Positions 8,799 through 16,913 of a DNA stretch of 64,000 nt are shown in pieces. The translations under genes and the position numbers were made by a program. Below the pieces are notes generated by a model. That model did no database searches. It was not told where the DNA came from and was given only the letters and a program-made list of their open reading frames with translations. The stretch is from Avoscillospira_A sp052117125 (GTDB lineage: Bacteria; Bacillota; Clostridia; Oscillospirales; Oscillospiraceae). The number at the start of each line of letters is the position of its first letter. The stretch's first letter is position 1. The stretch is from assembly GCF_052117125.1 (NCBI RefSeq), contig NZ_JBQKJT010000010.1:62001-126000 (forward strand). The letters run 5' to 3'.

Positions 8799-9785
8799 TC
8801 AATCCTCTTTCTTGGTGGCGTAGGCGGCGATCAGCGCCAGAGCCAGAACGGCGCCCTTGACGGCAGGCAGCACATAGTAGACCACGCCGGTCATGGTTAG
8901 CCCGTTTTCCAGGACGGCCACTAGGGCCGCGCCGATCATGGTGCCCAGCGCGTTGGGCTTTTCCGCGCCGCCCACGGACCGGCCCACAAACACGGCGGCC
9001 AGGGAAGGCATCAGGTAGTTATCACAGCCGGTGATCTGGGCGGCGGAATTGCGGGAGCAAACCACCATGGCGCCCACGGCGATAAAGACGGCCGTGACCA
9101 TACCGGCCACAAAGCGGTATTTCTTTACGTTGATGCCGCTGAGCTTGGCGGCCATCTTGTTGCCGCCCATGGCGTACAGATAGCGGCCATGCTTGGTATA
9201 GTTGAGGAAGATGAACGCGAAGAGCACGCACAGGAGCATAATGATGATGCACCAGGGGGATTTACCGATGGCCAGGAAGCCCTCGGTCCAACCGGCGCGG
9301 ATGGGGGTCGTGCCCCAGCGGGTGGGCATACCGGAGGACACCGCGCCGCCGCCGGTCCACCAGAGGCCCATACCCTGATGGACAAACATCAGTGAGCAGG
9401 TGGCCAGCATATCGGGGATTTTACAGACCAGGATCAGGAACATGGTCAGCAGATACATGACCATGGTAAACAGAATGGTCACCAGTGCGCTGGCCCACAG
9501 GGGCAGGCCGAACCACAAAAAGCTGCTGGCGAAGATGTACGAGGAAAAGGAAGCCAGGGTACAGGCCGACATGTCGAAGCCGTCGGGCGCCATGGTCACC
9601 GTTGCGCCGATGGCGAAAATGGTGGTAATGGACATGGCCACCAGAATGTTGGTCGCGTTGCGGACTGAGAAGAACGCATCTCCCCGGATGATGGAAAACA
9701 CGGCAATGGACAGCAGCAGAACGATCACCGCCGCCCAATCCAGCAGCGTCCGGCCGGCGCTCTTCTTTTTCGTCAATGCATTCAT
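8799..9785 (-). CDS. RbsC-type ABC sugar transporter permease
   Basis: 328 residues, very hydrophobic, with about eight to ten predicted membrane segments, of the branched-chain/ribose-type permease family. The conserved loop with MGGNKMAAKLSGINV near residue 220 matches the EAA-like contact for the ATPase. It sits 45 bases after the ATPase gene, and AGAGGAGG precedes its ATG. Together with the ATPase and the lipoprotein it forms a high-affinity sugar importer feeding the MtnK/MtnA/aldolase route; the exact sugar is inferred from neighbours only. Confidence 0.9.
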   Translation of the reverse strand: MNALTKKKSAGRTLLDWAAVIVLLLSIAVFSIIRGDAFFSVRNATNILVAMSITTIFAIGATVTMAPDGFDMSACTLASFSSYIFASSFLWFGLPLWASALVTILFTMVMYLLTMFLILVCKIPDMLATCSLMFVHQGMGLWWTGGGAVSSGMPTRWGTTPIRAGWTEGFLAIGKSPWCIIIMLLCVLFAFIFLNYTKHGRYLYAMGGNKMAAKLSGINVKKYRFVAGMVTAVFIAVGAMVVCSRNSAAQITGCDNYLMPSLAAVFVGRSVGGAEKPNALGTMIGAALVAVLENGLTMTGVVYYVLPAVKGAVLALALIAAYATKKED

Positions 9786-9830
9786 AAACTACATCCTCCT
9801 CTTATGATGATTTCCGACACGCCGGCGGGT

Positions 9831-11360
9831 TTATCCGGCCACATAGGCCTCGGTGCCGCCGACCGCATAGTGCATAATCTCATCTTCTGACGTCTTGGCT
9901 GTTTCCAGCTCCGCCATGATCTTTCCGTCAAACATGACGTAGGTGCGGTCGGTGACCGACAGGATTTCCGTATTTTCGCAGGAGGCGTAGATCACGCAGT
10001 TGCCCTCCTCGGCGATGGCGTTGATAAGTTTGAAGATTTCTGCCTTGGCGCCCACATCGACGCCCTTGGTGGGCTCGTCAAATATGTAGACGTCACAATC
10101 GGCCGACAGCCATTTGCCGATGACCACCTTCTGCTGGTTGCCGCCGGAAAGGTTCCGGACCAGCTGGAAAATGGACGGCGTCTTAATGCCCAGCGACTGG
10201 ACAAAATGGTTGGCGTTGGCCGCCGTTTTGGCGCGGTTCACAAAGGACAGCTTACAGAACTTATCCAGGCAGGCGGCCGACAGGTTGAAATCCACTGTCT
10301 CGTGGACCAGCACGCCCTCCTTCCGCCGTTCCTCCGGTACCAGCGCCAGCCGGTTGCGCACCGCGTCGGAGGGATTGCGGATTTTCAGCTCCTTGCCGTT
10401 GAGGGTGATGGTGCCGCTGGATTTTTTCAGCGCGCCGAACAGCGTCTTGCACAGTTCGCTTTTGCCTGCGCCCACCAATCCGGCAATCCCCACCACTTCG
10501 CCCTTTCGGACGTAGAAAGACACATCCTGAATCTTGTGGTCCCGCTCGGTCAAATGCTCCACCACCAGGGACTTCTCGCCGATGGCTGCATGGCGGGCCG
10601 GGAAGCTGGACTCAAAGGAGCGGCCCAACATCTTATCCACGATTTCCTTGGAGGTGGTCTCCGGGGTAATGGGACAGTTGTCGACAATTTCACCGTTGCG
10701 CATGACCGTGTAGGAATCGCAGATTTGCAACACCTCATGGATGCGGTGGGAGATAAACGTGATGGACAGATTTTCCGTGGCAATCAGATGCTTGCACAGC
10801 CGGAACAGTTCCGTGGTTTCCGTATCGCTCAGCGGCGCCGTGGGCTCGTCGAGAATCAGGAAGTTGCAGGAACTCTGGATGGCCCGGGCAATCAGTACCA
10901 TCTGCTTTTGGGCCAGGGACAGGCTGCCCACCAGACAGTTCACATCCAGCTGAATGTTCAGCCGTTCCAGCACCACCTGGGCCTCCTTGCGGATATAGGC
11001 CCAGTTGACCATCTGCTTTTTGCCCATGTTCATGACGAGATGGTTGAACATGACGTTCTCCGCCACCGACAGGGACGGAATCAGAGCCATGTCCACCTCC
11101 TGGTAGACAATCTGAATGCCCAAGGCTTTGGCGTCGGCGGGTTTGCGGATTTCCACCACCTTGCCGTTATACAGCACATCGCCTGTATAGGTGGGGTTGG
11201 CGCCGGCCAGGACCTTCATCAATGTGGATTTACCGGCGCCGTTGGCGCCCATGACCGCGTGAATCTTCCCGGTCTCCAACTCAAAATCCACATTGGACAG
11301 AGCCTTGACACCAGGAAATTCAATGGAGACATTTTTCGTTCCTAATGTGATCTTATCCAT
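9831..11360 (-). CDS. RbsA-type sugar ABC transporter ATPase, two nucleotide-binding domains
   Basis: 509 residues with tandem ATPase domains. The first has Walker A GANGAGKST, signature LSLAQKQM and Walker B LILDEPTAPL. The second has GLVGAGKSE, LSGGNQQK and YIFDEPTKGVD. The LSLAQ signature in the first half and the altered Walker A in the second half are usual for RbsA/MglA proteins, in which one site is degenerate. The open frame extends to 11498, but MDKITLG at 11360 begins the conserved region and has GAGG upstream. Second gene of the importer operon. Confidence 0.93.
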   Translation of the reverse strand: MDKITLGTKNVSIEFPGVKALSNVDFELETGKIHAVMGANGAGKSTLMKVLAGANPTYTGDVLYNGKVVEIRKPADAKALGIQIVYQEVDMALIPSLSVAENVMFNHLVMNMGKKQMVNWAYIRKEAQVVLERLNIQLDVNCLVGSLSLAQKQMVLIARAIQSSCNFLILDEPTAPLSDTETTELFRLCKHLIATENLSITFISHRIHEVLQICDSYTVMRNGEIVDNCPITPETTSKEIVDKMLGRSFESSFPARHAAIGEKSLVVEHLTERDHKIQDVSFYVRKGEVVGIAGLVGAGKSELCKTLFGALKKSSGTITLNGKELKIRNPSDAVRNRLALVPEERRKEGVLVHETVDFNLSAACLDKFCKLSFVNRAKTAANANHFVQSLGIKTPSIFQLVRNLSGGNQQKVVIGKWLSADCDVYIFDEPTKGVDVGAKAEIFKLINAIAEEGNCVIYASCENTEILSVTDRTYVMFDGKIMAELETAKTSEDEIMHYAVGGTEAYVAG

Positions 11361-11490
11361 AGATTCCCTCATTTCCCTTCTGGGTCCGGTTGTTCTTTGG
11401 CCCAAAAAAACGGCGTTTGGAAGGGCGGCGGCCTGCGCCGCTTTTCTCCGCCGGAGAACCCGGAACCCCATGTATGAACAGTTTGATATA

Positions 11491-11521
11491 GGGGGCATCG
11501 GGGAATTTCCCCGATGCCCCC
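11491..11521 (-). terminator. Long intercistronic hairpin downstream of the binding-protein gene
   Basis: GGGGGCATCGGGGAA (11491-11505) is perfectly complementary to TTCCCCGATGCCCCC (11507-11521). It lies between the binding-protein stop and the ATPase start and has no T-run. Such hairpins commonly allow much higher mRNA for the binding protein than for the membrane parts (established for binding-protein-dependent operons; the application here is inference). Confidence 0.75.
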
Positions 11522-11557
11522 CGGGATTCAGAATCGTTTGTACGCTCCGGCTATGAT

Positions 11558-12751
11558 TCAGTCACCCAGCAGCTCCATCATCCAGTCGGTGGTGGGCATG
11601 TAGGAACGGTCACTGTAGTTTTCACCGGCCACGGTGTCCAGATTGGTGACGTTGATGCCGCCGTCCGCGACCATATCCTGGGTCACAACGTTGGTGGGCA
11701 GCTCCAGCCAGTTGCTGGCCTCGCCGGTCATGGGATCGATGATCTTGTCGTACTCACCGGCCAGTTCCAGGGCCAGCACGCGCATACCGAACTCGCCATT
11801 ATAGTACCAGTTGGTGGTGGCGCATGCCTTCCAGGGAGAGCCGTCCTGCGCCATCTTGTCGATATCGGCGTTGCAGATGTCGACGGTGACCATGGGGATG
11901 TCATAGTTGCCCTGGGTCAGCGCCGTATACACACCGCTGGCATACAGGTCATAGCAGCACCAGATGGCGTCAATTTCTCCCTCGTCATACTTAGCCAGGG
12001 TGGAGGTGGTGACGTCGGTCATGGATGCTTCGGCGTTGTTGTAATCGGAGGGGCCGATGGTCTCCACGGTCTTAATGAGGCCGTCGTTCTCGTACTTCTC
12101 ATAGCCCACCTGGCGGCGGTCAAAGGGAGAGTTGAAGTTGGGACCGACCCAGACCTTCAGAATGTTGACCGGCTCACCGGCTGCCACCTTGTCGGGATAC
12201 AGGTCGTTGCACACATAGTCCAGAAGCAGCTCCGCAAACTGGGCGTCCTGCTGGAAGAACTGGGTCACACCGTCGATGGTCTGGACCTCGCCGTTGCTGT
12301 CCTTGAAGGGCGTATCAAAGGTAACAATCTTCAGATCGGGATAGTCCTTCAGCAGATCCGTGAGGAAGGTGTACGCGTAGTTCTGGCCGCCGTGGCTCAG
12401 CAGCAGTCCGTCGTAGCCGCTGGCGGCGCACTGGGAAACCGTGTCCTGCCACTTGGTGTCGGAGCCGTCGCAGAAGAACACATCGTACTGCATGCCCAGC
12501 CCTTCCGCTGTCTTCTTGGCATACTCAGACCACATCTGGAAGATGTCGGAAGGTGCCATCTGCATGATGTAGGCGACTTTTTTACCGGCCACAGGGGAAT
12601 CCACATTGGCAGGTGCGGTATCGCCGGTCTCGGGTGTGGTGGTCGTGTTGGTCGTGCCGTTGTCGGCGGTTTCGTTGCCGGCGGGGCTGGCACAGGCTGC
12701 TGTACCAAATACCATCGCAACGGCCATCAGGAATGCAAGAACCTTTTTCAT
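11558..12751 (-). CDS. Sugar ABC transporter substrate-binding lipoprotein
   Basis: 397 residues. A signal peptide ends in a lipobox (GTAACAS, Cys about residue 20), then a Thr/Asn/Glu-rich linker, then a periplasmic-binding-protein type I (ribose/galactose-binding-like) domain. Being first in the minus-strand operon with AAGGAGG before the ATG, it should be the most highly expressed subunit. It captures the sugar outside the cell for the permease and ATPase at 8799-11360. The ligand is inferred from the downstream kinase and isomerase, which act on 5-modified pentoses. Confidence 0.92.
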   Translation of the reverse strand: MKKVLAFLMAVAMVFGTAACASPAGNETADNGTTNTTTTPETGDTAPANVDSPVAGKKVAYIMQMAPSDIFQMWSEYAKKTAEGLGMQYDVFFCDGSDTKWQDTVSQCAASGYDGLLLSHGGQNYAYTFLTDLLKDYPDLKIVTFDTPFKDSNGEVQTIDGVTQFFQQDAQFAELLLDYVCNDLYPDKVAAGEPVNILKVWVGPNFNSPFDRRQVGYEKYENDGLIKTVETIGPSDYNNAEASMTDVTTSTLAKYDEGEIDAIWCCYDLYASGVYTALTQGNYDIPMVTVDICNADIDKMAQDGSPWKACATTNWYYNGEFGMRVLALELAGEYDKIIDPMTGEASNWLELPTNVVTQDMVADGGINVTNLDTVAGENYSDRSYMPTTDWMMELLGD

Positions 12752-12808
12752 AGTATCCTCCTTACGCGTTTTCCGAAAAACAGTGCTCTGTTCTCCTGTG
12801 ATGTCTTC

Positions 12809-12837
12809 AATCTAGCACAGTCCAGTGGGTTTGTAAA
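12809..12837 (-). promoter_or_regulatory. Possible sigma-A promoter for the importer operon
   Basis: On the minus strand TTTACA and TAGATT are separated by 17 bases, ending about 60 bases before the binding-protein ATG. The rest of the 12752-13038 gap is AT-rich and contains two GAATATG-T/C-TG repeats (about 12839 and 12899) that could be operator half-sites; nothing else is seen in it. Confidence 0.4.
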
Positions 12838-13038
12838 CGAATATGTTGTATTTTTTTGTTATTCAGACAAATAGCCAAAATATCAAAACTCTATTTAGTG
12901 AATATGCTGTTTAACATCCAGATAATATGCAGTAATTTGTGCAATTAGTCTGTTTCTCTAAGAAATCTTATTTTTTCTTTTCTTTTTTTCTTTGTTTTTC
13001 TGATGAATATCAAAAAAATTCGGACATGCGTACAGCCC

Positions 13039-13473
13039 TTACAAACACCCCTTTTGCAGAATCAGGCAGGAATAGAAGCTCTTCTCCGTCGTCGCCACCA
13101 CGGCATAGGCCCGGCGCGCCTCCTCGTAAAAAGCAAAGCGCTCGATCATGCCGCAGGCGGACGCGCCGCGGGGATCATGTTTGGCCACAATCGCCTTAAA
13201 CTGGTCCCAAACTGGCGTCTCCAGCTGGGCATGACACGGCTGTTTGTCCATGATGAGCACAGGGTGCTCCACCTCGTCCAGGGGAAACAGCTGCAAAATG
13301 GCGTCCAGCATGGTTGTGGCGTCAACACCGTCGCAGCGGATCAACGGATGGACGCCGGCACAGGAAGCCGCCGGAAAGTTTGCGTCGCCGATAACCAGAC
13401 GGTCACCATGCCCCATCTCGTGCAGCACCTTCAGCAGTTCTGGGGAAATACAATCGGGAATTCCTTTTAACAT
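13039..13473 (-). CDS. FucU/RbsD-family sugar mutarotase
   Basis: 144 residues, full length for the RbsD/FucU family, which speeds interconversion of sugar anomers. GHGDRLVIGDANFPA (residues 21-35) carries the catalytic histidine and Asp seen in fucose mutarotase, and the C-terminal Tyr region (FYEEARRAYAVVATTE) is conserved. The ATG at 13473 is selected by GGAAGGAGTGG just upstream. It reads in the same direction as the importer operon 287 bases away and is divergent from dhaKL, so it may serve either. Helping a pentose to reach the anomer used by MtnK is the simplest role (inference). Confidence 0.88.
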   Translation of the reverse strand: MLKGIPDCISPELLKVLHEMGHGDRLVIGDANFPAASCAGVHPLIRCDGVDATTMLDAILQLFPLDEVEHPVLIMDKQPCHAQLETPVWDQFKAIVAKHDPRGASACGMIERFAFYEEARRAYAVVATTEKSFYSCLILQKGCL

Positions 13474-13582
13474 GATCAGACCACTCCTTCCAAAATGTCC
13501 GTTTTTTTGTGTTTCTCCCAACAGGGTACCACGCTCCCTCCCCATTGACAATATGCAATGCCCACAATTTCCTTGCCTATGA

Positions 13583-13600
13583 ATTGTAACTACCTACAAT
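13583..13600. promoter_or_regulatory. Inverted repeat in the FucU/dhaK divergent region
   Basis: ATTGTA (13583-13588), six bases, then TACAAT (13595-13600) forms a dyad between the divergent mutarotase and dhaK genes and could be an operator. No dedicated regulator lies beside it. Confidence 0.35.
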
Positions 13601-13702
13601 ATTTGTGCATTTTATGACTGTTGCTCTAAAAAATTATTTTTAAATTAGCTATTTTGCCCTATTTGCAGCACAGATTTTCTATGTCTGTTTCTTTGCTTTT
13701 TC

Positions 13703-13731
13703 TTGACATTTTTTTGCGACAGACCTATGAT
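13703..13731 (+). promoter_or_regulatory. Sigma-A promoter of the first dhaKL pair
   Basis: TTGACA (13703-13708), a 17-base spacer, and TATGAT (13726-13731), about 60 bases before the ATG of dhaK at 13800. Confidence 0.75.
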
Positions 13732-13799
13732 ACAATCATCAAGCCGGTCCATGCCATTGCGGCGGCCACCCCATTTGCCAACCGGAAGGAGAGACTCTC

Positions 13800-14795
13800 A
13801 TGAAAAAAATTATCAACGCGCCCGAAGCCTATGTAGACGAGATGCTCCAGGGCATCTACGCTGCCCACAGTGACCAGGTTAAGTATGTCAATGATGATCT
13901 GCGCTGCTACTGCACCGCAAAGAAGAAGGACGGTAAGGTTGCCATTGTCACCGGCGGCGGTACCGGCCACCTGCCCCTGTTCCTGGGCTATGTGGGCGAG
14001 GGCCTGCTGGATGGCTGCGGCGTCGGCGGCGTGTTCCAGTCCCCCTCTGCCGAGCAGATTTACAACGTGTCCAAAGCAGTGGAAGCCGGGGCCGGTATTT
14101 TGTACCTGTACGGCAACTACACCGGCGATATCATGAACTTTGACATGGCCGCCGAGATGCTGGAGATGGATGATATCGAGACCCGCTCCATCGTCGGCGC
14201 CGACGATGTCAATTCCAACGCCAATCCGGATACCCGCCGCGGCGTAGCCGGTATCTTCTTTATGTACAAGTGCGCAGGCGCCAAGGCTGCCCAAATGGGT
14301 ACACTGGATGAGGTGCTGGCTGCGGCTCAGAAGGCCAAGGACAACACGCGTACCGTGGGATTTGCCCTGACGCCCTGCATCATTCCCGAGGTAGGCCACC
14401 CCAATTTCACCCTAGGGGAGAACGAAATGGCCATGGGCATGGGCATCCACGGAGAGCCCGGTATCTGGAATGGCCCCATTAAGACCGCTGACGAGCTGGC
14501 CAAGGAGTCCCTGGAAACCCTGTTGCATGACATGCCCCTCAACGCCGGTGAGGAAGTCTGTCTGTTGATCAACGGCCTGGGCGCCACCTCCATTGAGGAG
14601 CTGTACATCCTGTGCAATTCCGTCCGCAAGGAGCTGGAAGCCAAGGGCGTAAAGATCTACCGGTCCTTTGTGGGCGAATACGCCACGTCCATGGAAATGG
14701 CAGGCGCTTCCATCTCCATCTGCCGCATGGTGGACGACGAGATGAAAGCCCAGATTGATCTGCCCGTGAAGACGCCGTTTATCACCCAAGCATAA
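13800..14795 (+). CDS. dhaK: DhaK-like dihydroxyacetone kinase subunit, copy 1
   Basis: 331 residues, the normal DhaK length. GGGTGHLP (about residue 43, GGGSGHEP in classical DhaK) forms the substrate pocket, and GMGIHGEPG (about residue 215) keeps the histidine that covalently binds the ketose. It pairs with DhaL, encoded 20 bases downstream, which carries the nucleotide. The changed pocket motif and a DhaL lacking the usual His suggest a substrate other than dihydroxyacetone, such as a tetrulose (inference). No PTS-type DhaM is nearby, so ATP is the likely phosphoryl donor. It has its own promoter and lies next to a sugar mutarotase. It is outside the spoVT element and is not a near copy of the second DhaK at 19161. 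Confidence 0.9.
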   Translation: MKKIINAPEAYVDEMLQGIYAAHSDQVKYVNDDLRCYCTAKKKDGKVAIVTGGGTGHLPLFLGYVGEGLLDGCGVGGVFQSPSAEQIYNVSKAVEAGAGILYLYGNYTGDIMNFDMAAEMLEMDDIETRSIVGADDVNSNANPDTRRGVAGIFFMYKCAGAKAAQMGTLDEVLAAAQKAKDNTRTVGFALTPCIIPEVGHPNFTLGENEMAMGMGIHGEPGIWNGPIKTADELAKESLETLLHDMPLNAGEEVCLLINGLGATSIEELYILCNSVRKELEAKGVKIYRSFVGEYATSMEMAGASISICRMVDDEMKAQIDLPVKTPFITQA

Positions 14796-14815
14796 GGCTG
14801 TAAGGAGGCAGAACC

Positions 14816-15463
14816 ATGAATGTAATCACCTGTGAAACCCTGCCCCAGCTGTTTGAGCATGTGGCGGCGCTCTTTGCAGAGAAGAAAGACGAGCTGTGTG
14901 AGATGGACGCCAATCTGGGCGATGGCGACCTGGGTCTCACCATGAGTAAGGGCTACGGCGCGCTGCCCCAGCTGATTCGCGACAATACCGAAGCCGGAGA
15001 TATCGGCAAAACGTTAATGAAAGCCGCCATGAAAATGGCCGGCGTCGTCCCATCTACCATGGGCACTCTGATGTCCTCCGGCATTATGGCCGGTGGCAAA
15101 GCCCTCAAGGGCTGCTCCTCCATGAATGGCGCCGCCCTGTCCCGGTATCTGGCCGCCTTTGCCGACGGCATTGCCAACCGGGGCAAGTGCCAACGGGGCA
15201 ACCGCACCATTCTGGACGCGGTGGGCCCTGCCGCAGACCGTGCGGCGGCATTGGTTGCCGCGGAGCCGGAAGCGACGCTGCAAGCGGTCATACAAGCGGC
15301 GGTGGATGGCGCTGCTGAGGGCGTTGAGGCCACCAAATCCATGACACCCGTATTTGGCAAAGCCGCGGTCTTTGCAGCCAAAGCCATTGGCATTGCCGAT
15401 CAAGGCGCCGTGGCCGGTCTGGTGATGCTGCAAGGCATGCAGAATGCCCTTTTGACAGACTGA
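14816..15463 (+). CDS. dhaL: DhaL-like nucleotide-binding kinase subunit, copy 1
   Basis: 215 residues, all-helical DhaL fold. The metal and nucleotide site DANLGDGDLG (about residues 26-35) keeps the Asp residues that hold the two magnesium ions, but the usual GDGDHG has Leu for His. GVVPSTMGTLMSSG and NRTILDAV are family-typical. It transfers phosphate to the ketose bound by the upstream DhaK. AAGGAGG precedes its ATG. A GC-rich hairpin follows at 15513-15544. Confidence 0.9.
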   Translation: MNVITCETLPQLFEHVAALFAEKKDELCEMDANLGDGDLGLTMSKGYGALPQLIRDNTEAGDIGKTLMKAAMKMAGVVPSTMGTLMSSGIMAGGKALKGCSSMNGAALSRYLAAFADGIANRGKCQRGNRTILDAVGPAADRAAALVAAEPEATLQAVIQAAVDGAAEGVEATKSMTPVFGKAAVFAAKAIGIADQGAVAGLVMLQGMQNALLTD

Positions 15464-15512
15464 ACAACGTCGTTCTTGTCTCATCCAACATCAAATCCCA
15501 GAACTGCGTACC

Positions 15513-15544
15513 GGGAGCGGCGCTGCGTCGGCAGTGTCGCTCCC
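15513..15544 (+). terminator. Hairpin after the first dhaL
   Basis: A 14-bp stem with two G-U pairs: GGGAGCGGCGCTGC (15513-15526) with GCAGTGTCGCTCCC (15531-15544). No T-run follows, so termination strength is uncertain. Confidence 0.5.
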
Positions 15545-15607
15545 TGTATCAGTCCATATATCATGCAGCGTGTTTTTTAACCGGCTGGTAATGACTTTCT
15601 TACGTCT

Positions 15608-15636
15608 GCATATTTTTCAAATCTCTGCCTATACTA
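15608..15636 (+). promoter_or_regulatory. Sigma-G-type promoter upstream of the older spoVT fragment
   Basis: GCATA (15608-15612), a 17-base spacer, and TATACTA (15630-15636) match the forespore sigma-G consensus (GYATR, then CATNMTA) except for one -10 base. An equivalent pair precedes the second spoVT copy at 16782, at the same distance from its ATG. Confidence 0.65.
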
Positions 15637-15738
15637 ACAGAGCATTCGGTAATTGTTTCAATTTCAACGAAATTCGATCAGATTTATCCTTGTTTTACCG
15701 AATATCATGGAGTAGCTTTGTTGGAGGTTTGGTAAAAT

Positions 15739-15810
15739 ATGAAAGCAACTGGAATCGTGCGCCGGATTGACGATTGTGTTATAATAAGGCCAAAAATAAT
15801 AGGAGGGTAA
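15739..15810 (+). pseudogene. spoVT 5' fragment, older copy, broken after codon 12
   Basis: The first 12 codons read MKATGIVRRIDD, identical to the start of SpoVT, and then the frame runs into unrelated AT-rich sequence and stops at 15810. It has the same upstream layout (sigma-G-type promoter, GGAGG, GTAAAATATG) as the copy at 16914. It differs from that copy at three synonymous positions in 36 bases and more in the leader, so the duplication is not recent. It is probably the remnant of an earlier rearrangement that also brought in hicAB. Confidence 0.75.
15773..15795. repeat. Imperfect 23-bp direct repeat, left copy
   Basis: ATTGTGTTATAATAAGGCC plus AAAA starts exactly at the break of the older spoVT fragment. 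It matches 21 of 23 bases at 16641-16663. The two copies bracket the hicAB locus. Confidence 0.65.
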
Positions 15811-16016
15811 ATTCCGCCTATTATTGCTTATTTTCTCCGTTTTCACAATGTTTTATACAAAGTTTTTTAGGCACCCCCTCTTAGTCTGTTTAGCCTACAA
15901 AATTCGACAATATTTTCCCATCCCAATTGCGCTTATTTTCCGCTTATACTGCAACTATTTTTAGTTGCATTTCCCCTCCAATCTGCTATACTGTACATAG
16001 AAGGAAGTGGTCCTCC

Positions 16017-16271
16017 ATGGGGCAAAAAGAAAAGCTGATCCAGCGTCTGAAATCCAGACCGAAAGACTTTACCTTTGAAGAAGCGGAATCGCTTCTTCGG
16101 TACTTCTCCTATGAACGCAGCGACAAAGGACGCACTAGCGGCTCCAGAGTCATGTTCGTCAGCGCAGAACACCCACCCATTTTAATGCACAAGCCCCATC
16201 CACGGAAAGAACTTCTCAGCTATCAGGTAAAGCAGCTTCTGGAACTTCTGAGTCAGGAGGGTCTTGTATGA
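16017..16271 (+). CDS. hicA: HicA-family mRNA interferase toxin
   Basis: 84 residues, the small dsRNA-binding-like fold of HicA toxins, which cleave mRNA. LIQRLKSRPKDFTFEEAESLL, split by family alignment, matches the N-terminal helix, followed by GSRVMFV and the conserved ILMHKPHPRKEL with the histidine needed for activity. Its stop overlaps the hicB start (ATGA at 16268-16271), the normal toxin-first order. The ATG at 16017 is preceded by AAGGAAG. It lies outside the spoVT element and between two truncated spoVT 5' copies. Confidence 0.88.
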   Translation: MGQKEKLIQRLKSRPKDFTFEEAESLLRYFSYERSDKGRTSGSRVMFVSAEHPPILMHKPHPRKELLSYQVKQLLELLSQEGLV

Positions 16272-16609
16272 ACAATATTATGGAATATCAGGGCTATGTG
16301 GGCAGCGTGGAGTTTTCTCAGGAGGATAACCTGTTCTATGGCAAAGTAATGGGTATCCGCAGCCTGATCTCCTACGAGGGAACCACCGCTAAGGAGTTGG
16401 TGGAGGATTTTCACCGTGCAGTAGAAGATTATCTTCTGCTGTGCAAAGAAACTGGGCAAGCACCCGAAAAAGCCTATAAGGGCAGCTTTAATGTTCGGAT
16501 TTCTCCGGAACTTCACCAGAAAGCCGCCGTTTATGCTGCCACGCATCAGATGTCCTTGAACCGCTTTGTGGAGAAATCCATCGAGCAGTATGTCGCATTA
16601 CAGCAGTAA
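16268..16609 (+). CDS. hicB: HicB-family antitoxin
   Basis: 113 residues. The N-terminal part (residues 1-60) has the RNase H-like HicB fold that caps HicA, and the C-terminal part (about 75-110, with FNVRISPELHQKAAVYA and SLNRFVEKSI) is a ribbon-helix-helix DNA-binding domain. The pair is therefore likely self-repressing. Translation is coupled to hicA by a four-base overlap. A small hairpin at 16626-16653 ends the unit. Confidence 0.9.
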   Translation: MNNIMEYQGYVGSVEFSQEDNLFYGKVMGIRSLISYEGTTAKELVEDFHRAVEDYLLLCKETGQAPEKAYKGSFNVRISPELHQKAAVYAATHQMSLNRFVEKSIEQYVALQQ

Positions 16610-16625
16610 TGTTTTTGACACTTGT

Positions 16626-16653
16626 ATAACACAACCACCCATTGTGTTATTTT
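16626..16653 (+). terminator. Terminator of hicAB
   Basis: ATAACACAA (16626-16634) and TTGTGTTAT (16642-16650) form a perfect 9-bp stem followed by TTT. Its downstream arm is also the start of the right-hand 23-bp direct repeat. Confidence 0.6.
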
Positions 16654-16663
16654 AAGGCCAAAA
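16641..16663. repeat. Imperfect 23-bp direct repeat, right copy
   Basis: Matches 15773-15795 at 21 of 23 positions; the differences are two central A-to-T changes. With the left copy it brackets 845 bases that contain hicAB. Confidence 0.65.
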
Positions 16664-16781
16664 CATTATTTTCCAGTTTCCACTTTGGTAATATAATACC
16701 GTTTTCTTTTACCGCAAATATTACAAATAACGCACTTTTTCGACAAAACCAATTTATTCCTGTTTGCAGCATCCCACTTTT

Positions 16782-16810
16782 GTATATTTTTCAAACTTCT
16801 GCCTATACTA
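16782..16810 (+). promoter_or_regulatory. Sigma-G-type promoter of the element-interrupted spoVT
   Basis: GTATA (16782-16786), a 17-base spacer, and TATACTA (16804-16810). The -35 fits the sigma-G consensus fully and the -10 differs at one base. It lies about 100 bases before the spoVT ATG. In Bacillus subtilis spoVT is a sigma-G gene (established knowledge). Confidence 0.7.
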
Positions 16811-16913
16811 ACGATACATTCGGAAATTGTATTTATTTCACCTTATTTCGTAGTGAATAGACAGTTTTTCACCGAATTAAGTTAGAAGTTTAGAGTGGAG
16901 GTTTTTGTAAAAT

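Noticed and set aside
16017..16609. hicAB as cargo of the spoVT element
   Set aside because: Both genes lie left of attL (17007) and so outside the element.
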